A stretch of DNA of 64,000 nt from contig CAZJQD010000007.1 of assembly GCA_964548165.1 (NCBI GenBank), positions 5,661-69,660 of the forward strand. The letters are read 5' to 3'. Numbering within the stretch: the stretch's first letter is position 1; each line of letters opens with the position of its first letter. The notes beneath the pieces are model-generated. The model saw only the letters and a program-made list of their open reading frames with translations. It was not told the origin of the DNA and did no database searches. The translations under genes and the position numbers were made by a program. This document shows positions 36,324 through 44,426 of the stretch, piece after piece. The DNA comes from CAZJQD01 sp964548165 [NCBI: uncultured bacterium] (GTDB lineage Bacteria; UBA8481).

Positions 36324-36358
36324 CCCGGGGCCATCTCCGCCAGGGAGCTCGGTAACCC
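36306..36358 (+). repeat. Duplicated 3' end of the rluD-type gene
   Basis: CGCCAGGGAGCGCGGTAGCCC at 36306-36326 covers the gene's last five codons and stop. A near copy, CGCCAGGGAGCTCGGTAACCC, lies at 36338-36358 and also encodes Arg-Gln-Gly-Ala-Arg-stop. The period is 32 bp, three bases differ, so the second copy lies after the true stop and is not translated. Confidence 0.75.
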
Positions 36359-36397
36359 CTTCTCGCTCCCTTTCCGCTCAGGAATTCGTCCCATTCT

Positions 36398-36405
36398 GCC
36401 GATAA
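36398..36405 (+). promoter_or_regulatory. Sigma28 -10 element upstream of flagellin
   Basis: GCCGATAA, a perfect FliA -10, lies 39 bases before the flagellin ATG at 36444. The expected TAAA 15 bases upstream reads CAGG, so the -35 is weak. Together with the strong fliD promoter it suggests a shared late-flagellar regulon. Confidence 0.65.
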
Positions 36406-36443
36406 GAAGGGATACAAGGACGGTATCTTCTACAGGGACGTAG

Positions 36444-37271
36444 ATGAGAATCACTCACAACGAGCTATCAGCCTTTTCCCTCCGGCAGGTTAAATCCGCC
36501 GAGAAGGACGAACTCTCAACCAAGGAACAATTGTCCTCGGGCCGGCGCATCAATCACGCCGGCGACGACGCCGCGGGCCTGGCCATCTCCGACCGCCTCG
36601 CGGCGCGGCACCGCGGCATCCACCAGGCCTGGCGCAATGCCTACGACGCCCAGGCCCTGGTGCGCACCGCGGAAGGCGCCTACGAGGGCGTCAACGAGAT
36701 GCTCCAGCGCGTCCGCGCGCTCGCCATCCAGGCCTCCAATGACACCCTCATCACCAGCGACCGGCAGAACATCCAGCTCGAGGTCACCGCGCTCCTCGAG
36801 GAGATCGATCGGCAGTCGGACACGGTCGAGTACAACGGCAAGAAGCTCTTCGCGCCGACCACGGACCCGGAAGGCCAGGAATACACCTTCCAGGTCGGCT
36901 CGGACAGGAATGAAACCCTGCGGGTCGATGTCGCGCCCCTGAACGCCACCTGGCTCGGCGTCGAGGACCTCGACGTGAGCTCCCGCGTCTCGGCCGATTC
37001 CGCCATTGCGGCGGTGGATGGCGCTCTCAATCGCCTCAACGGCCAGCGCGCCGATGTCGGCTCGGTCCAGAACCGGCTCGACGAGGTCATGATGTTCACC
37101 GGCATCGCCCGCGAGAACACGATCGCGGCGGAGACCAAGATCCGCGACGCCGACTTCGGCCCGACGATCACCGACTATACCAAGCAACAGATCCTGCGCA
37201 GTACCCGCCTGAGCGCCCTGGCCCAGGCCAATCTCCAACCCGAGTCCGTCCTCCAGCTCCTCAACGCGTAA
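36444..37271 (+). CDS. fliC: Flagellin
   Basis: Flagellin subunits assemble into the filament and are secreted through the flagellum. The 275-aa product has the N-terminal D0/D1 block (QLSSGRRINHAGDDAAGLAI, AEGAYEGVNEMLQRVRALAI) and the C-terminal D1/D0 block (VQNRLDEVMMFTGIARENTI, RDADFGPTITDYTKQQIL, ending LLNA). Both conserved ends are complete, but the middle (FQVGSDRNETLRV) is short, so the surface-exposed D2/D3 domains are mostly missing. The N-terminus MRITHNELSAFSLRQVK departs from the usual MAQVINTN. It is a single gene behind a sigma28-type -10. Confidence 0.96.
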   Translation: MRITHNELSAFSLRQVKSAEKDELSTKEQLSSGRRINHAGDDAAGLAISDRLAARHRGIHQAWRNAYDAQALVRTAEGAYEGVNEMLQRVRALAIQASNDTLITSDRQNIQLEVTALLEEIDRQSDTVEYNGKKLFAPTTDPEGQEYTFQVGSDRNETLRVDVAPLNATWLGVEDLDVSSRVSADSAIAAVDGALNRLNGQRADVGSVQNRLDEVMMFTGIARENTIAAETKIRDADFGPTITDYTKQQILRSTRLSALAQANLQPESVLQLLNA

Positions 37272-37352
37272 CAAACTTGCATCGCGGGGACGGAGATTAA
37301 ACTCGACCCCAATCTAGCGGCTCCTCCACTCGCGCCAGGCCTGAGCCGGGCT

Positions 37353-37386
37353 CGGTAGGGGCACACCCCATGGTATGGCCCTACCG
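37353..37386 (+). terminator. Hairpin between flagellin and the pyruvate-kinase-like gene
   Basis: CGGTAGGG (37353-37360) pairs perfectly with CCCTACCG (37379-37386) around an 18-base loop. It could terminate the flagellin mRNA, but only a short TCTTG follows, with no T tract. It could equally act in the leader of the downstream gene, whose ATG is 30 bases away. Confidence 0.4.
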
Positions 37387-37415
37387 TCTTGAACCAAAAT
37401 CATAGGGTGAATGCC

Positions 37416-39092
37416 ATGAAACTAGCGGTCTACAAGACGCGGATCGCCTGCACGATCGGACCGGCTAGCCAAGCGCCTGAAGTGATGCTGTCCCTGCTCC
37501 ATGCCGGGATGAATATTGCCCGTCTCCGTTACGCTCCCGACGATTTCGCTCACCACAAATCGGTGATCGAGAATCTTCGTCGCACCGCCCTGGAGGCTCA
37601 GAAGCCGCTGGCGATCATGGCAGATCTGCCGGGGCCGAAAAGTCGGGTCGGGGCTGAGTCGCGTGAAAACAAGAAGATGGATCACCCAGGAAATGATCAG
37701 GGAGGCGGTAAGCTTACCGAACACGACCATGACTGCCTGCAATCCGCACTGGAAAACGGCGTGGACGCCGTCTGCCTCTCCGTGGAGGAGCCGGCCAGTG
37801 TGGACGCCGTACGAAAGGCAGCGACCGACCTGGGACGTCATCCGTTCCTCATGGCGAAGATCGACCGGGCGGCGGCACTGGACCACATCGATGAGATCCT
37901 CAGGGCTGCCGATGGCATCATGATTGCGCGAGCCGACCTCGCGGCGGAAATCCCCGTGGAGAGAATCACCATCATCCAGAAGCAGTTGACACTCAAGGCC
38001 ATCCTGCTTGGCAAGCCGGTCATCACGACCACGCAGATGCTGGAATCCATGGTGAACCAGGATCGACCCACGCGGATCGAATGCGCTGACGTGGCCAACG
38101 CCATCCTCGACGGCACGGATGGCGTAATGCTTTCCGACGAATCGGCACGGGGGAAATTCCCGGTCGAGGCGGTGAGCATGCTGGCGACGATCGCGGCAGC
38201 AACCGAGCCGCATCGGCTCGCGGGTCGCGTCCACGAAGTCTTCGCCGACTACGATCGCGACCACGATGTTCCCCTCGTGCATTTCATCTCGCACAACGTG
38301 CAAGAGACCGTGGAGCGCCTCGCACCGGCAGCTGTCATCGTCTCCACGAACACGGGGTACACGGCGCGGATGATCTCGCGCTTCAAACTGCCATTGTGGA
38401 TCGTGGCTGTCAGCCCCGACGAAGCAACGTGCCAGGGGCTGCTATTTTCGTACGGCGTGCACGCGATGCACGAACCTGAGCGCCCCGAAAATTGGATCGA
38501 ATTCGCAAGGCACTGGGCGCAAGGCCAGGGGCTGACAGAGGGGCTTGTGGTGTTGACTGAAGGGCCTTCGCCGGAAAACCCGAAGGCGCATCATCGCCTG
38601 GAAGTCATCGATCTGAGCCAAGCCGAGCCCAAGCCCGAAGCCAAGGTCGAGACACCGCCCGAGGTCAAGGCCGAGCCCAAGCCCGAAGCCAAGGTCGAGC
38701 CACCGCCCGAAGCCAAAGCCGAGCCCAAGCCCGAAGCCAAGGTCGAGACACCGCCCGAGGTCAAAGCCGAACTGAAGCCCGAGGCCAAGGTCGAGCCGCC
38801 GCCCGAGGTCAAAGCCGAGCCCAAGCCCGAAGCCAAGGTCGAGCCACCGCCCGAGGTCAAAGACGAGCCGAAGGCCGAAGCCAAGGTCGAGCCACCGCCC
38901 GAGGTCAAAGCCGAACCGAAGCCCGAGGCCAAGGTCGTAGCGCGTACGGAAGCGCAGGCAGACGACATGCAGAAGGCAGAAGTGGCGAACCGTTCGGACG
39001 AAACTGCGGGGGATCAGGTCGCGCATCTGAAACGAACCGCCGTTATGGACGCGGCCCTTGAGGCTGTCAGCCAGGCGGCCACGGCGAGTTAG
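37416..39092 (+). CDS. Pyruvate-kinase-like protein lacking the B domain, with a repetitive tail
   Basis: The 558-aa product opens like pyruvate kinase (TRIACTIGPAS, HAGMNIARL), and after LPGPKSRVG the roughly 100-residue B domain is replaced by a short Lys/Gly-rich linker. The barrel resumes with FLMAKIDRAAALDHIDEIL, MIARADLAAEIPVERI, GKPVITTTQMLESM and GVMLSDESARGKFPVEA. The catalytic Lys is kept, but the NFSHG motif is RYAPD and GDLG is ADLA. A C-terminal pyruvate-kinase domain follows. A tail of seven 16-residue units rich in Lys, Glu and Pro ends the protein. ATG 37416 has an AGGGTGA ribosome-binding site; the TTG at 37389 is unlikely. Catalysis is doubtful without the B domain. Confidence 0.85.
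   Translation: MKLAVYKTRIACTIGPASQAPEVMLSLLHAGMNIARLRYAPDDFAHHKSVIENLRRTALEAQKPLAIMADLPGPKSRVGAESRENKKMDHPGNDQGGGKLTEHDHDCLQSALENGVDAVCLSVEEPASVDAVRKAATDLGRHPFLMAKIDRAAALDHIDEILRAADGIMIARADLAAEIPVERITIIQKQLTLKAILLGKPVITTTQMLESMVNQDRPTRIECADVANAILDGTDGVMLSDESARGKFPVEAVSMLATIAAATEPHRLAGRVHEVFADYDRDHDVPLVHFISHNVQETVERLAPAAVIVSTNTGYTARMISRFKLPLWIVAVSPDEATCQGLLFSYGVHAMHEPERPENWIEFARHWAQGQGLTEGLVVLTEGPSPENPKAHHRLEVIDLSQAEPKPEAKVETPPEVKAEPKPEAKVEPPPEAKAEPKPEAKVETPPEVKAELKPEAKVEPPPEVKAEPKPEAKVEPPPEVKDEPKAEAKVEPPPEVKAEPKPEAKVVARTEAQADDMQKAEVANRSDETAGDQVAHLKRTAVMDAALEAVSQAATAS
38622..38957 (+). repeat. 48-bp tandem repeat array encoding a 16-residue unit
   Basis: Seven in-frame units encode AEPKPEAKVEPPPEVK with small changes; the last one degenerates (VVARTEAQ). 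The unit is extended, charged and proline-rich, like spacer or cell-wall-associated tails in other proteins. The copies are very similar at the DNA level, which suggests recent expansion. Confidence 0.9.
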
Positions 39093-39257
39093 GACGAAAC
39101 GTGAAGACCTCGCCAAGGGCAGTGTCGCGACTCTCGCCCAGAGGGTGAAAGTTCACCGGCCGGGCATATTCAGGCTGCTCGGGTGTCCAAAGCCTAATCT
39201 GCGCTGTCTGCGAAATCTGCGGATGAATTCTCCGGGTTTCAAGGATCTCCGTTCCCG
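39093..39257. other. Non-coding stretch with short degenerate repeats
   Basis: No gene was seen after the pyruvate-kinase-like gene. A nine-base unit TCTGCGNNN occurs three times at 39198-39224. ATCTCCGTTCCC at 39245-39256 is the inverted match of GGGGACGGAGAT at 37286-37297, so the two flank the pyruvate-kinase-like gene. The origin of these elements is unknown. Confidence 0.5.
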
Positions 39258-39286
39258 TTTCCAGTCAGTCTGACCCCCTATATACT
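39258..39286 (+). promoter_or_regulatory. Candidate promoter of the thioredoxin-ABC run, leaderless
   Basis: TTTCCA (39258-39263), 17 bases, then TATACT (39281-39286). The ATG at 39293 is six bases after the -10, where transcription itself should begin, so the mRNA is predicted to be leaderless. Confidence 0.5.
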
Positions 39287-39292
39287 GGCCGG

Positions 39293-39871
39293 ATGAATCG
39301 GGGCCTTCGAGCAGTCCTCCTGGTAGTCGCTATCGCGGTGACCCTGGCCATCCATCTCAAGACCAAGCGCCTGGAGAGCCCCAGCCTGAATACGATGGTC
39401 GCGGGGCCAGAGGAGCGCGAAGAGTCGTCCTCCCTCCTCGGTCGCACGGCTCCCGAATTCGCCCTCCCGAACCTCGACGGGTCGACCCTGGCGCTCGCTG
39501 ACCTTCGGGGCGAGACCGTGGTCCTGAACTTCTTCGCAACCTGGTGCGGACCCTGCCGCATGGAGATGCCCGACCTCTCGCGCTTCTCCACGAGCGCTCG
39601 AGCGCGCGGCATCCGCGTGGTGGGCATCGACGTGCAGGAGCCTCCGACCGTCGTGCGTGAGTTCGTCGCGTCCATGGCCCTCGCCTTTCCCGTGCTCCTC
39701 GATGAGGACGGCGCGGCGAGCGAGGCCTATGGGGTCGAGGCCTTTCCCACGACCCTCCTGATCGATCCGTCGGGCGCCGTCGTGGCCGTCCAGGTCGGCA
39801 TGATCGAGAACTTCGACGAGTGGTATGCCGAGGCCTCGCGCACGTCCACCGCGCCTCCTGACCGCACGTGA
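39293..39871 (+). CDS. TlpA-like membrane-anchored thioredoxin
   Basis: The 192-aa product has an N-terminal membrane anchor (AVLLVVAIAVTLAI) then a thioredoxin/AhpC-TSA fold: LLGRTAPEFALPNLDGSTLA, NFFATWCGPCRMEMPDL with the CGPC active site, GIDVQEPP, and the cis-Pro region AFPTTLLID. Such proteins reduce or isomerise disulfides on the outer face of the membrane, often in cytochrome c maturation or metal-site assembly. It overlaps the ABC ATPase gene by GTGA. No cytochrome genes are nearby. Confidence 0.9.
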   Translation: MNRGLRAVLLVVAIAVTLAIHLKTKRLESPSLNTMVAGPEEREESSSLLGRTAPEFALPNLDGSTLALADLRGETVVLNFFATWCGPCRMEMPDLSRFSTSARARGIRVVGIDVQEPPTVVREFVASMALAFPVLLDEDGAASEAYGVEAFPTTLLIDPSGAVVAVQVGMIENFDEWYAEASRTSTAPPDRT

Positions 39872-40872
39872 CCGCCGCGCTCGAATTCACGGACGTCAGC
39901 GTCCGTTACCGGAATACCTGGGGCCGCGGCGTTCAGGCCCTGGACGGAATGGACCTCGTCGTGGAGCCCGGAGCCATCTTCGGCCTCCTGGGTCCGAACG
40001 GCGCCGGCAAGTCGACGGCCGTCTACGTCGCGCTCGGCCTCATCCGCCCCCAGGGCGGGTCCTGCCGCGTCTTCGGCCGCGTCCTGGAACGCGGCTCCGA
40101 GGCCTTTCACGACATCGGCTATCTCCCCGAGGAAGCCCACTACCACAACGACCTGACCGTGCGCGAGGCGCTGACCATCTACGCGCTCCTCAGTGATCCG
40201 GCGCGTTCGTGGCCCGTCGACGAGACGCTCGATCGCGTCGGCATGCTGGCCGCCGCCGACCGCCGGCTCGGCACCTGCTCCAAGGGCATGCGGCAACGCC
40301 TGGGGCTCGCCCAGGCCATCATCCACCGGCCGCGCCTCCTGATCCTCGACGAGCCGACGCGCGGGCTCGATCCCGTCATCGTGCACTCGTTCCGCGTTGT
40401 CCTCGAGGAACTCGCGCGCGAGGGCACGACCATCTTCCTGAACTCGCACGTGCTCTCGGAGGTCGAGCAGATCTGCACGCGCGTCGCCATCCTCACGAGC
40501 GGTCGCGTGGCGCTGACCGGGAGCCTCAAGGACCTCCTGCCCGTCGGCGAGGGATACCGCGTCCGCTACGCGACCGCGGACGGGAACGGCGGAGCGCTCC
40601 TTCACGGCGCCGTCCGGCGGGACGATCACTGGGAGGCTACCGTTCCCGAGGCCGCGCTCGACGCCGCCTGGACGACGCTTCGCGCCGGCAAGGCCTCCAT
40701 CCTCCTCGTGGAACGCCACCGCCAATCGCTCGAGGAACTCTTCGTCCGCACCGTATCTACGGGCACGGTCTCGACCGGCACCGTCGCGACGGGCGCCATC
40801 ACAGCGGGCGCCCACACCGCAGCCACCACTCCGCCCCACGTCTCGCCCGCATCGAAGGACACGTCCGCGTGA
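39868..40872 (+). CDS. ABC transporter ATP-binding protein
   Basis: The 334-aa ATPase has Walker A GPNGAGKS, LPEEAHYHNDLT, signature CSKGMRQRLGLAQAI (SKGM replacing SGGQ), Walker B LLILDEPTRGLD and the NSHVLSEVEQIC switch His. The last 30 residues are a Thr/Ala/Gly-rich tail (TVSTGTVSTGTVATGAITAG) unusual for this family. It is joined to the TlpA-like gene by GTGA and to the permease by GTGA. The domain resembles NosF/ABC-2 exporter ATPases; with thioredoxin neighbours a metal or cofactor export role is possible, which is inference. Confidence 0.93.
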   Translation: MTAALEFTDVSVRYRNTWGRGVQALDGMDLVVEPGAIFGLLGPNGAGKSTAVYVALGLIRPQGGSCRVFGRVLERGSEAFHDIGYLPEEAHYHNDLTVREALTIYALLSDPARSWPVDETLDRVGMLAAADRRLGTCSKGMRQRLGLAQAIIHRPRLLILDEPTRGLDPVIVHSFRVVLEELAREGTTIFLNSHVLSEVEQICTRVAILTSGRVALTGSLKDLLPVGEGYRVRYATADGNGGALLHGAVRRDDHWEATVPEAALDAAWTTLRAGKASILLVERHRQSLEELFVRTVSTGTVSTGTVATGAITAGAHTAATTPPHVSPASKDTSA

Positions 40873-41705
40873 GCCGCTTCGTCGTCGCCCTTCGCCTCAG
40901 CCTCCTGACACTCTCGCGGAGCTGGTTCTTTCTCGTCAGCCTCCTGCCGCCTGTCCTCATCCTCCTCTTGACCGGCGCCATCGCCGCCGGATTGGCCTTC
41001 TACCCCAATCTCGAGCAGGATCAGTTCCAGGCCTTCGGCTACCTGGCCGCGCTCACGATCTTTCTCTTCCTCTTCGGACTGGCGCTGATCCTGGGCGTGA
41101 TCGCGGTCAAGCGCGAGCTCCGGGAGCGCTCGGTCAAGATGCTCCTCTGCCGCCCGGTCGGCTTTCACCAGTGGCTGGCCGCCCGGCTCCTCGGCGGCGT
41201 CATCGTGCTGACCGTGGCCGCCGTCGCCAACGGCGTCGCCCTCGCCGCGACACTCGGCGTCCTGGGCTTCCCGTTCGGTCGGGACCAGGTCATGGCCGGG
41301 TTCCTCGTCTATGCGTCGCTCATCGCGCTCTACGCCTACGCCGCCTTTCTCTCGACCGTGATGCACGAGATTCCCGCCGCCATGGTCGCTGTTTTCTTCA
41401 ACGGCCCGATCTATCGCGGCATCGCCTATCTCGGCATGACCATCGCGAAGGGCATCGAGGCGGCCACAGAGAACAAGTTCTCCTCCGACCTCGTCACCCG
41501 GATCTTCCAGGCCGTCTACGTCCCGTGGCCCGACACCTTCCTGCCCACCTCGCTCTTCACCATCCTGAACCTCGATGGCGCCAGCCACCCGTTCCCACCG
41601 ACCTTTCTCACGGACGGCGCCTGGGCCGTGCTCTATGCCGCCAACCTCATCCTCATCTTCTACGCCCTCACCGCCGCCGTCTTGCGCCGCCGCAACTTGA
41701 CCTGA
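40869..41705 (+). CDS. ABC-2-type membrane permease
   Basis: A 278-aa protein with six hydrophobic segments (FLVSLLPPVLILLLTGAI, LTIFLFLFGLALILGVI, and others). The loop VKRELRERSVKMLLCRPVGF after the second helix is the conserved coupling helix of NosY/ABC-2 permeases. The GTG at 40869 overlaps the ATPase stop. It should pair with that ATPase. The substrate is unknown; nos or copper genes were not seen in the window. Confidence 0.9.
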   Translation: MSRFVVALRLSLLTLSRSWFFLVSLLPPVLILLLTGAIAAGLAFYPNLEQDQFQAFGYLAALTIFLFLFGLALILGVIAVKRELRERSVKMLLCRPVGFHQWLAARLLGGVIVLTVAAVANGVALAATLGVLGFPFGRDQVMAGFLVYASLIALYAYAAFLSTVMHEIPAAMVAVFFNGPIYRGIAYLGMTIAKGIEAATENKFSSDLVTRIFQAVYVPWPDTFLPTSLFTILNLDGASHPFPPTFLTDGAWAVLYAANLILIFYALTAAVLRRRNLT

Positions 41706-41814
41706 GAATTTTCGAGCTCCGAAGTCGTTTGGTCCTGCCGGCCATGGGGCAGTACACTACTCTTGTAGAGAACCCAATCACGGACCCCGCGTCCCTGGAG
41801 GAGAAGAAATCATC

Positions 41815-42453
41815 ATGATGACTCGCCGCGGCCTTGCCGCCCTGATCCTCTCGATCGGGATTCCCGTCCTCTATGCCTGCGACAGTGCCGCGGCCCCGAC
41901 ACCGGAGAAACCGACCTCGGCCACCGCACCCGCGGCCGCCCCCGCCTCCGCCCCTGCGGCAACACCCGCGACCGCGACCTCCGCGTCCGAGACTGCGGCA
42001 ACACCGGCCGCGCCCCCCGCGGAGGCGCTCGGCATCCAACCCCTGCCCTTCAGCCGCATCGTCGAGATCGTCCAGAAAGCCCAGGGCCAGGTCGTCTTCT
42101 TCCACGTCTACGCATCCTGGTGCGGGCCGTGCCGCGTCGAGTTCCCGGAAGTCGTCGAGCTCGGTAAGCGCTATCGCGCGCAGGGGCTCAAGATGGTCCT
42201 CGTCTCCGTCGACGAGCGCCGCGGCGACCTCGAGACCTTCCTGCGCCCCCACAATGCCAACATGGTCTCCCCGGCCTACCTCATGACTGGACCCCAGCAG
42301 GAATTTGCCACGGGCCTGAGAACGCTTGGGGCCCACTTCGAGGGCGGAATCCCCTACACGGCCGTCTACGGCCGCGATGGCAAGCTCGTCACCGAGTGGA
42401 CGGGCTCGCGGAACATGGCCCACTTCGAACGGGTGATCCAGCCGCTCCTGTAG
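41815..42453 (+). CDS. Thioredoxin-like lipoprotein
   Basis: The 212-aa product has a lipobox-like signal (GIPVLYACDS), an Ala/Thr/Pro-rich spacer of about 45 residues, then a thioredoxin fold: VVFFHVYASWCGPCRVEFPE with CGPC, LVSVDERRGDLETFL, and GIPYTAVYGRDGKLV. A long flexible spacer would hold the domain away from the membrane. Start is ATG 41815, the first of two, with a GGAGGAG ribosome-binding site. It is the second thioredoxin-like protein in this short cluster. Confidence 0.88.
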   Translation: MMTRRGLAALILSIGIPVLYACDSAAAPTPEKPTSATAPAAAPASAPAATPATATSASETAATPAAPPAEALGIQPLPFSRIVEIVQKAQGQVVFFHVYASWCGPCRVEFPEVVELGKRYRAQGLKMVLVSVDERRGDLETFLRPHNANMVSPAYLMTGPQQEFATGLRTLGAHFEGGIPYTAVYGRDGKLVTEWTGSRNMAHFERVIQPLL

Positions 42454-42506
42454 CGAATCGAGGGAGACGGTCTCCATTTTCCGAGATCTGCGCCGGACCG
42501 CCTAGC

Positions 42507-43919
42507 GTGCGCCCGTTCTCCCGGCGGTTTCTCGGAGTCCTCCTGATCTTCGGCATCATCGGCGGGGGCCTCGGGCTCCGGCTCGCGCACGCGGCCGATC
42601 CCTTCCTGCGACCTCACGAGGACGACAACGCGCGCTACGGGCTCGCCGCGCGCAACCACCTCCGGCTGGGACTCGGCGCCACCCGCGGCGCGATCTGCCT
42701 GGCAACCGGCGGTCACGCACCGATACCCGGCGACTTCTACCTCAATCACCCTGCGACGCTCACCTACATCCTCGCCGGAAGTTTCGCCCTTCTGGGCGGG
42801 TCGCCGCTCGCCACGCGCCTCCCCGCGATCCTCGCTTCGATCGCCGGCATCCTGTTCCTCTTCGCGGCCACGCGCCGGCGCTTCGGCGAGAACGTGGCAC
42901 TCCTTGCGGCCGGATTCCTCGCCTTCGCTCCCGGGAGCGTCTGGGCCGGCAGGCTCGCGGTCTTCCTCCCGTTCATCCTCCCACTGGGCGTCCTGGCGCT
43001 CGACCGCCACGATCGCGCGGTCAGCGCGGCGGCCGCGCGAGGAGGCGCCTGGTTCGGGGACACCGCCGTCGCTGTCGCCGTACTCGTCGCCACGCTCATC
43101 GACTGGGCCGGACTCCTCCTGCTTCCCGCGCTGGCCCTCCTCGGGCGGCGCGGGCTCGGCCTTCCCCTGCTGGCCGGCGCCGTCGCCGCCGCCTGGAACC
43201 TGGCCCACATCCTCTTCGTGGCCGGCTCCTCCGGCATCCTCGACCTTCTCGCCCACGCGCTCGGGCGAGCGGGCCTGGCCGGACTGGCACCCTCGACGGA
43301 AGCGGTGCCCCATGCCGCGTTCGCATGGAGCAGCCTGCCGCGAATTCTCCTGTTCGAACACCTGCCCTACCTCTTCACGCCCTTCGCCGCGATAGCGGCC
43401 CTGGCCGGCCTGGCCCTGGCGGTCGCCACCCGCTCCTGGACGCCGCGGACGCGGTGGCTCGCGGCGCTCCTCTCCTGGGGCGCGCTCTATGTCGCCTGTT
43501 TCCCGCAAGCGGCCGCCGTCCACGATTACTGGGTTTACTATCTCCTGCCTGCCGCCGGCATTGGATTCGGCCTGGCCGTCGACCGCCTCGCGCAACCGAC
43601 GCCAGGCGGCGGCTCCGGCCTGGTCCCCCGTCGCATCATCGCCCTCTTGATCGTCCTCCTTTCCCTCGACCAGGCTCTCCGCATCCTCGAACGGCGCTAC
43701 TGGAACGACACCGGGTGGTATAAGGACGCGTGGGAAGTCGTGGCCTTCGCCCATCGGGAAGGCGCCCGCCCCGGCGACACCGTGATCGTCCGCGAACCCA
43801 TCCACTCCTTCATCGCGCAGAACGCGATCGATTGTCGAGTTATCCACTCCCCGGAAATACCGCATACGATGGGGTTGATTCGCTCCGGCCCGCGCCTGAG
43901 AATGAACCCCGGACCTTAG
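42507..43919 (+). CDS. GT39/PMT-like membrane glycosyltransferase
   Basis: A 470-aa protein with about eleven hydrophobic segments. The N-terminal loop carries HEDDNARYGLAARNHLRLG, the acidic motif typical of lipid-linked sugar transferases of the PMT/ArnT superfamily, followed by NHPATLTYILAGSFALLG and GSPLATRLPAILASIAGI. A short C-terminal soluble segment follows the last helix. Sugar and acceptor are unknown. Start is GTG 42507. It is followed four bases later by the SixA-like gene. Confidence 0.82.
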   Translation: MRPFSRRFLGVLLIFGIIGGGLGLRLAHAADPFLRPHEDDNARYGLAARNHLRLGLGATRGAICLATGGHAPIPGDFYLNHPATLTYILAGSFALLGGSPLATRLPAILASIAGILFLFAATRRRFGENVALLAAGFLAFAPGSVWAGRLAVFLPFILPLGVLALDRHDRAVSAAAARGGAWFGDTAVAVAVLVATLIDWAGLLLLPALALLGRRGLGLPLLAGAVAAAWNLAHILFVAGSSGILDLLAHALGRAGLAGLAPSTEAVPHAAFAWSSLPRILLFEHLPYLFTPFAAIAALAGLALAVATRSWTPRTRWLAALLSWGALYVACFPQAAAVHDYWVYYLLPAAGIGFGLAVDRLAQPTPGGGSGLVPRRIIALLIVLLSLDQALRILERRYWNDTGWYKDAWEVVAFAHREGARPGDTVIVREPIHSFIAQNAIDCRVIHSPEIPHTMGLIRSGPRLRMNPGP

Positions 43920-43922
43920 CGC

Positions 43923-44417
43923 ATGGATCTCTATCTCCTGAGGCATACGTCGGCCGCGGACCCGCATGGGTACGCCCAGGACGCCGACCGTCCGCTCACG
44001 GAGGCCGGCCGCTACGAAGCGGAGCGCGTCGCCGAGGCGATGCGGTGCCTTGGCTGGCAACCCGAGCTCGTCCTCACGAGCCCCTACCGGCGCGCACGCG
44101 AGACCGCCACGATCGTCGCCGCCCACCTCAAGACCGAATCGCCCACGGACGTCGGCGGCCTGCTACCCGGCGCCGACCACATGGTGCTCCTGGAACATCT
44201 CTCCGCCCGTCGCGCGCAGGCGGTTCTGCTCGTCGGCCACGCCCCCGACCTCCCCCAGCTCCTGGCTCTCCTCTGTTGCGGCGAGGAGATCGTGATGGCC
44301 GAGATGTCCAAGGGCGCGCTCGTGCATCTCCAGGCGGAACGCCCCCTGCGCAAGCGCCGCGCCCTCCTGCGATCGCTCATCCCCCTGCGCCTCGCGGCGC
44401 GCCTCACCCCGGACTGA
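43923..44417 (+). CDS. SixA-like phosphohistidine phosphatase
   Basis: A 164-aa histidine-phosphatase-superfamily protein, close in size to SixA. Seen: YLLRHTSAADP, where RHT takes the place of the usual RHG, RPLTEAGRYEAERVA, LVLTSPYRRARETA and VLLVGHAPDLPQLLALL with the second catalytic His. SixA dephosphorylates His in phosphorelay and PTS proteins; a two-component operon lies convergently next to it. The superfamily is broad, so the true substrate is open. Confidence 0.83.
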   Translation: MDLYLLRHTSAADPHGYAQDADRPLTEAGRYEAERVAEAMRCLGWQPELVLTSPYRRARETATIVAAHLKTESPTDVGGLLPGADHMVLLEHLSARRAQAVLLVGHAPDLPQLLALLCCGEEIVMAEMSKGALVHLQAERPLRKRRALLRSLIPLRLAARLTPD

Positions 44418-44426
44418 TCGATCGCG

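Noticed and set aside
36383-36397. Full sigma28 promoter at flagellin
   Set aside because: The -35 reads CAGG, not TAAA, so only the -10 is reported.
37389-37415. TTG start for the pyruvate-kinase-like gene
   Set aside because: It abuts a hairpin and has no ribosome-binding site, whereas ATG 37416 has AGGGTGA six bases upstream and begins at the conserved region.
40869-41705. Naming the exporter NosY with a nitrous-oxide reductase role
   Set aside because: Only the coupling-helix pattern resembles NosY; no nosZ, nosD or nosL gene was seen in the window.
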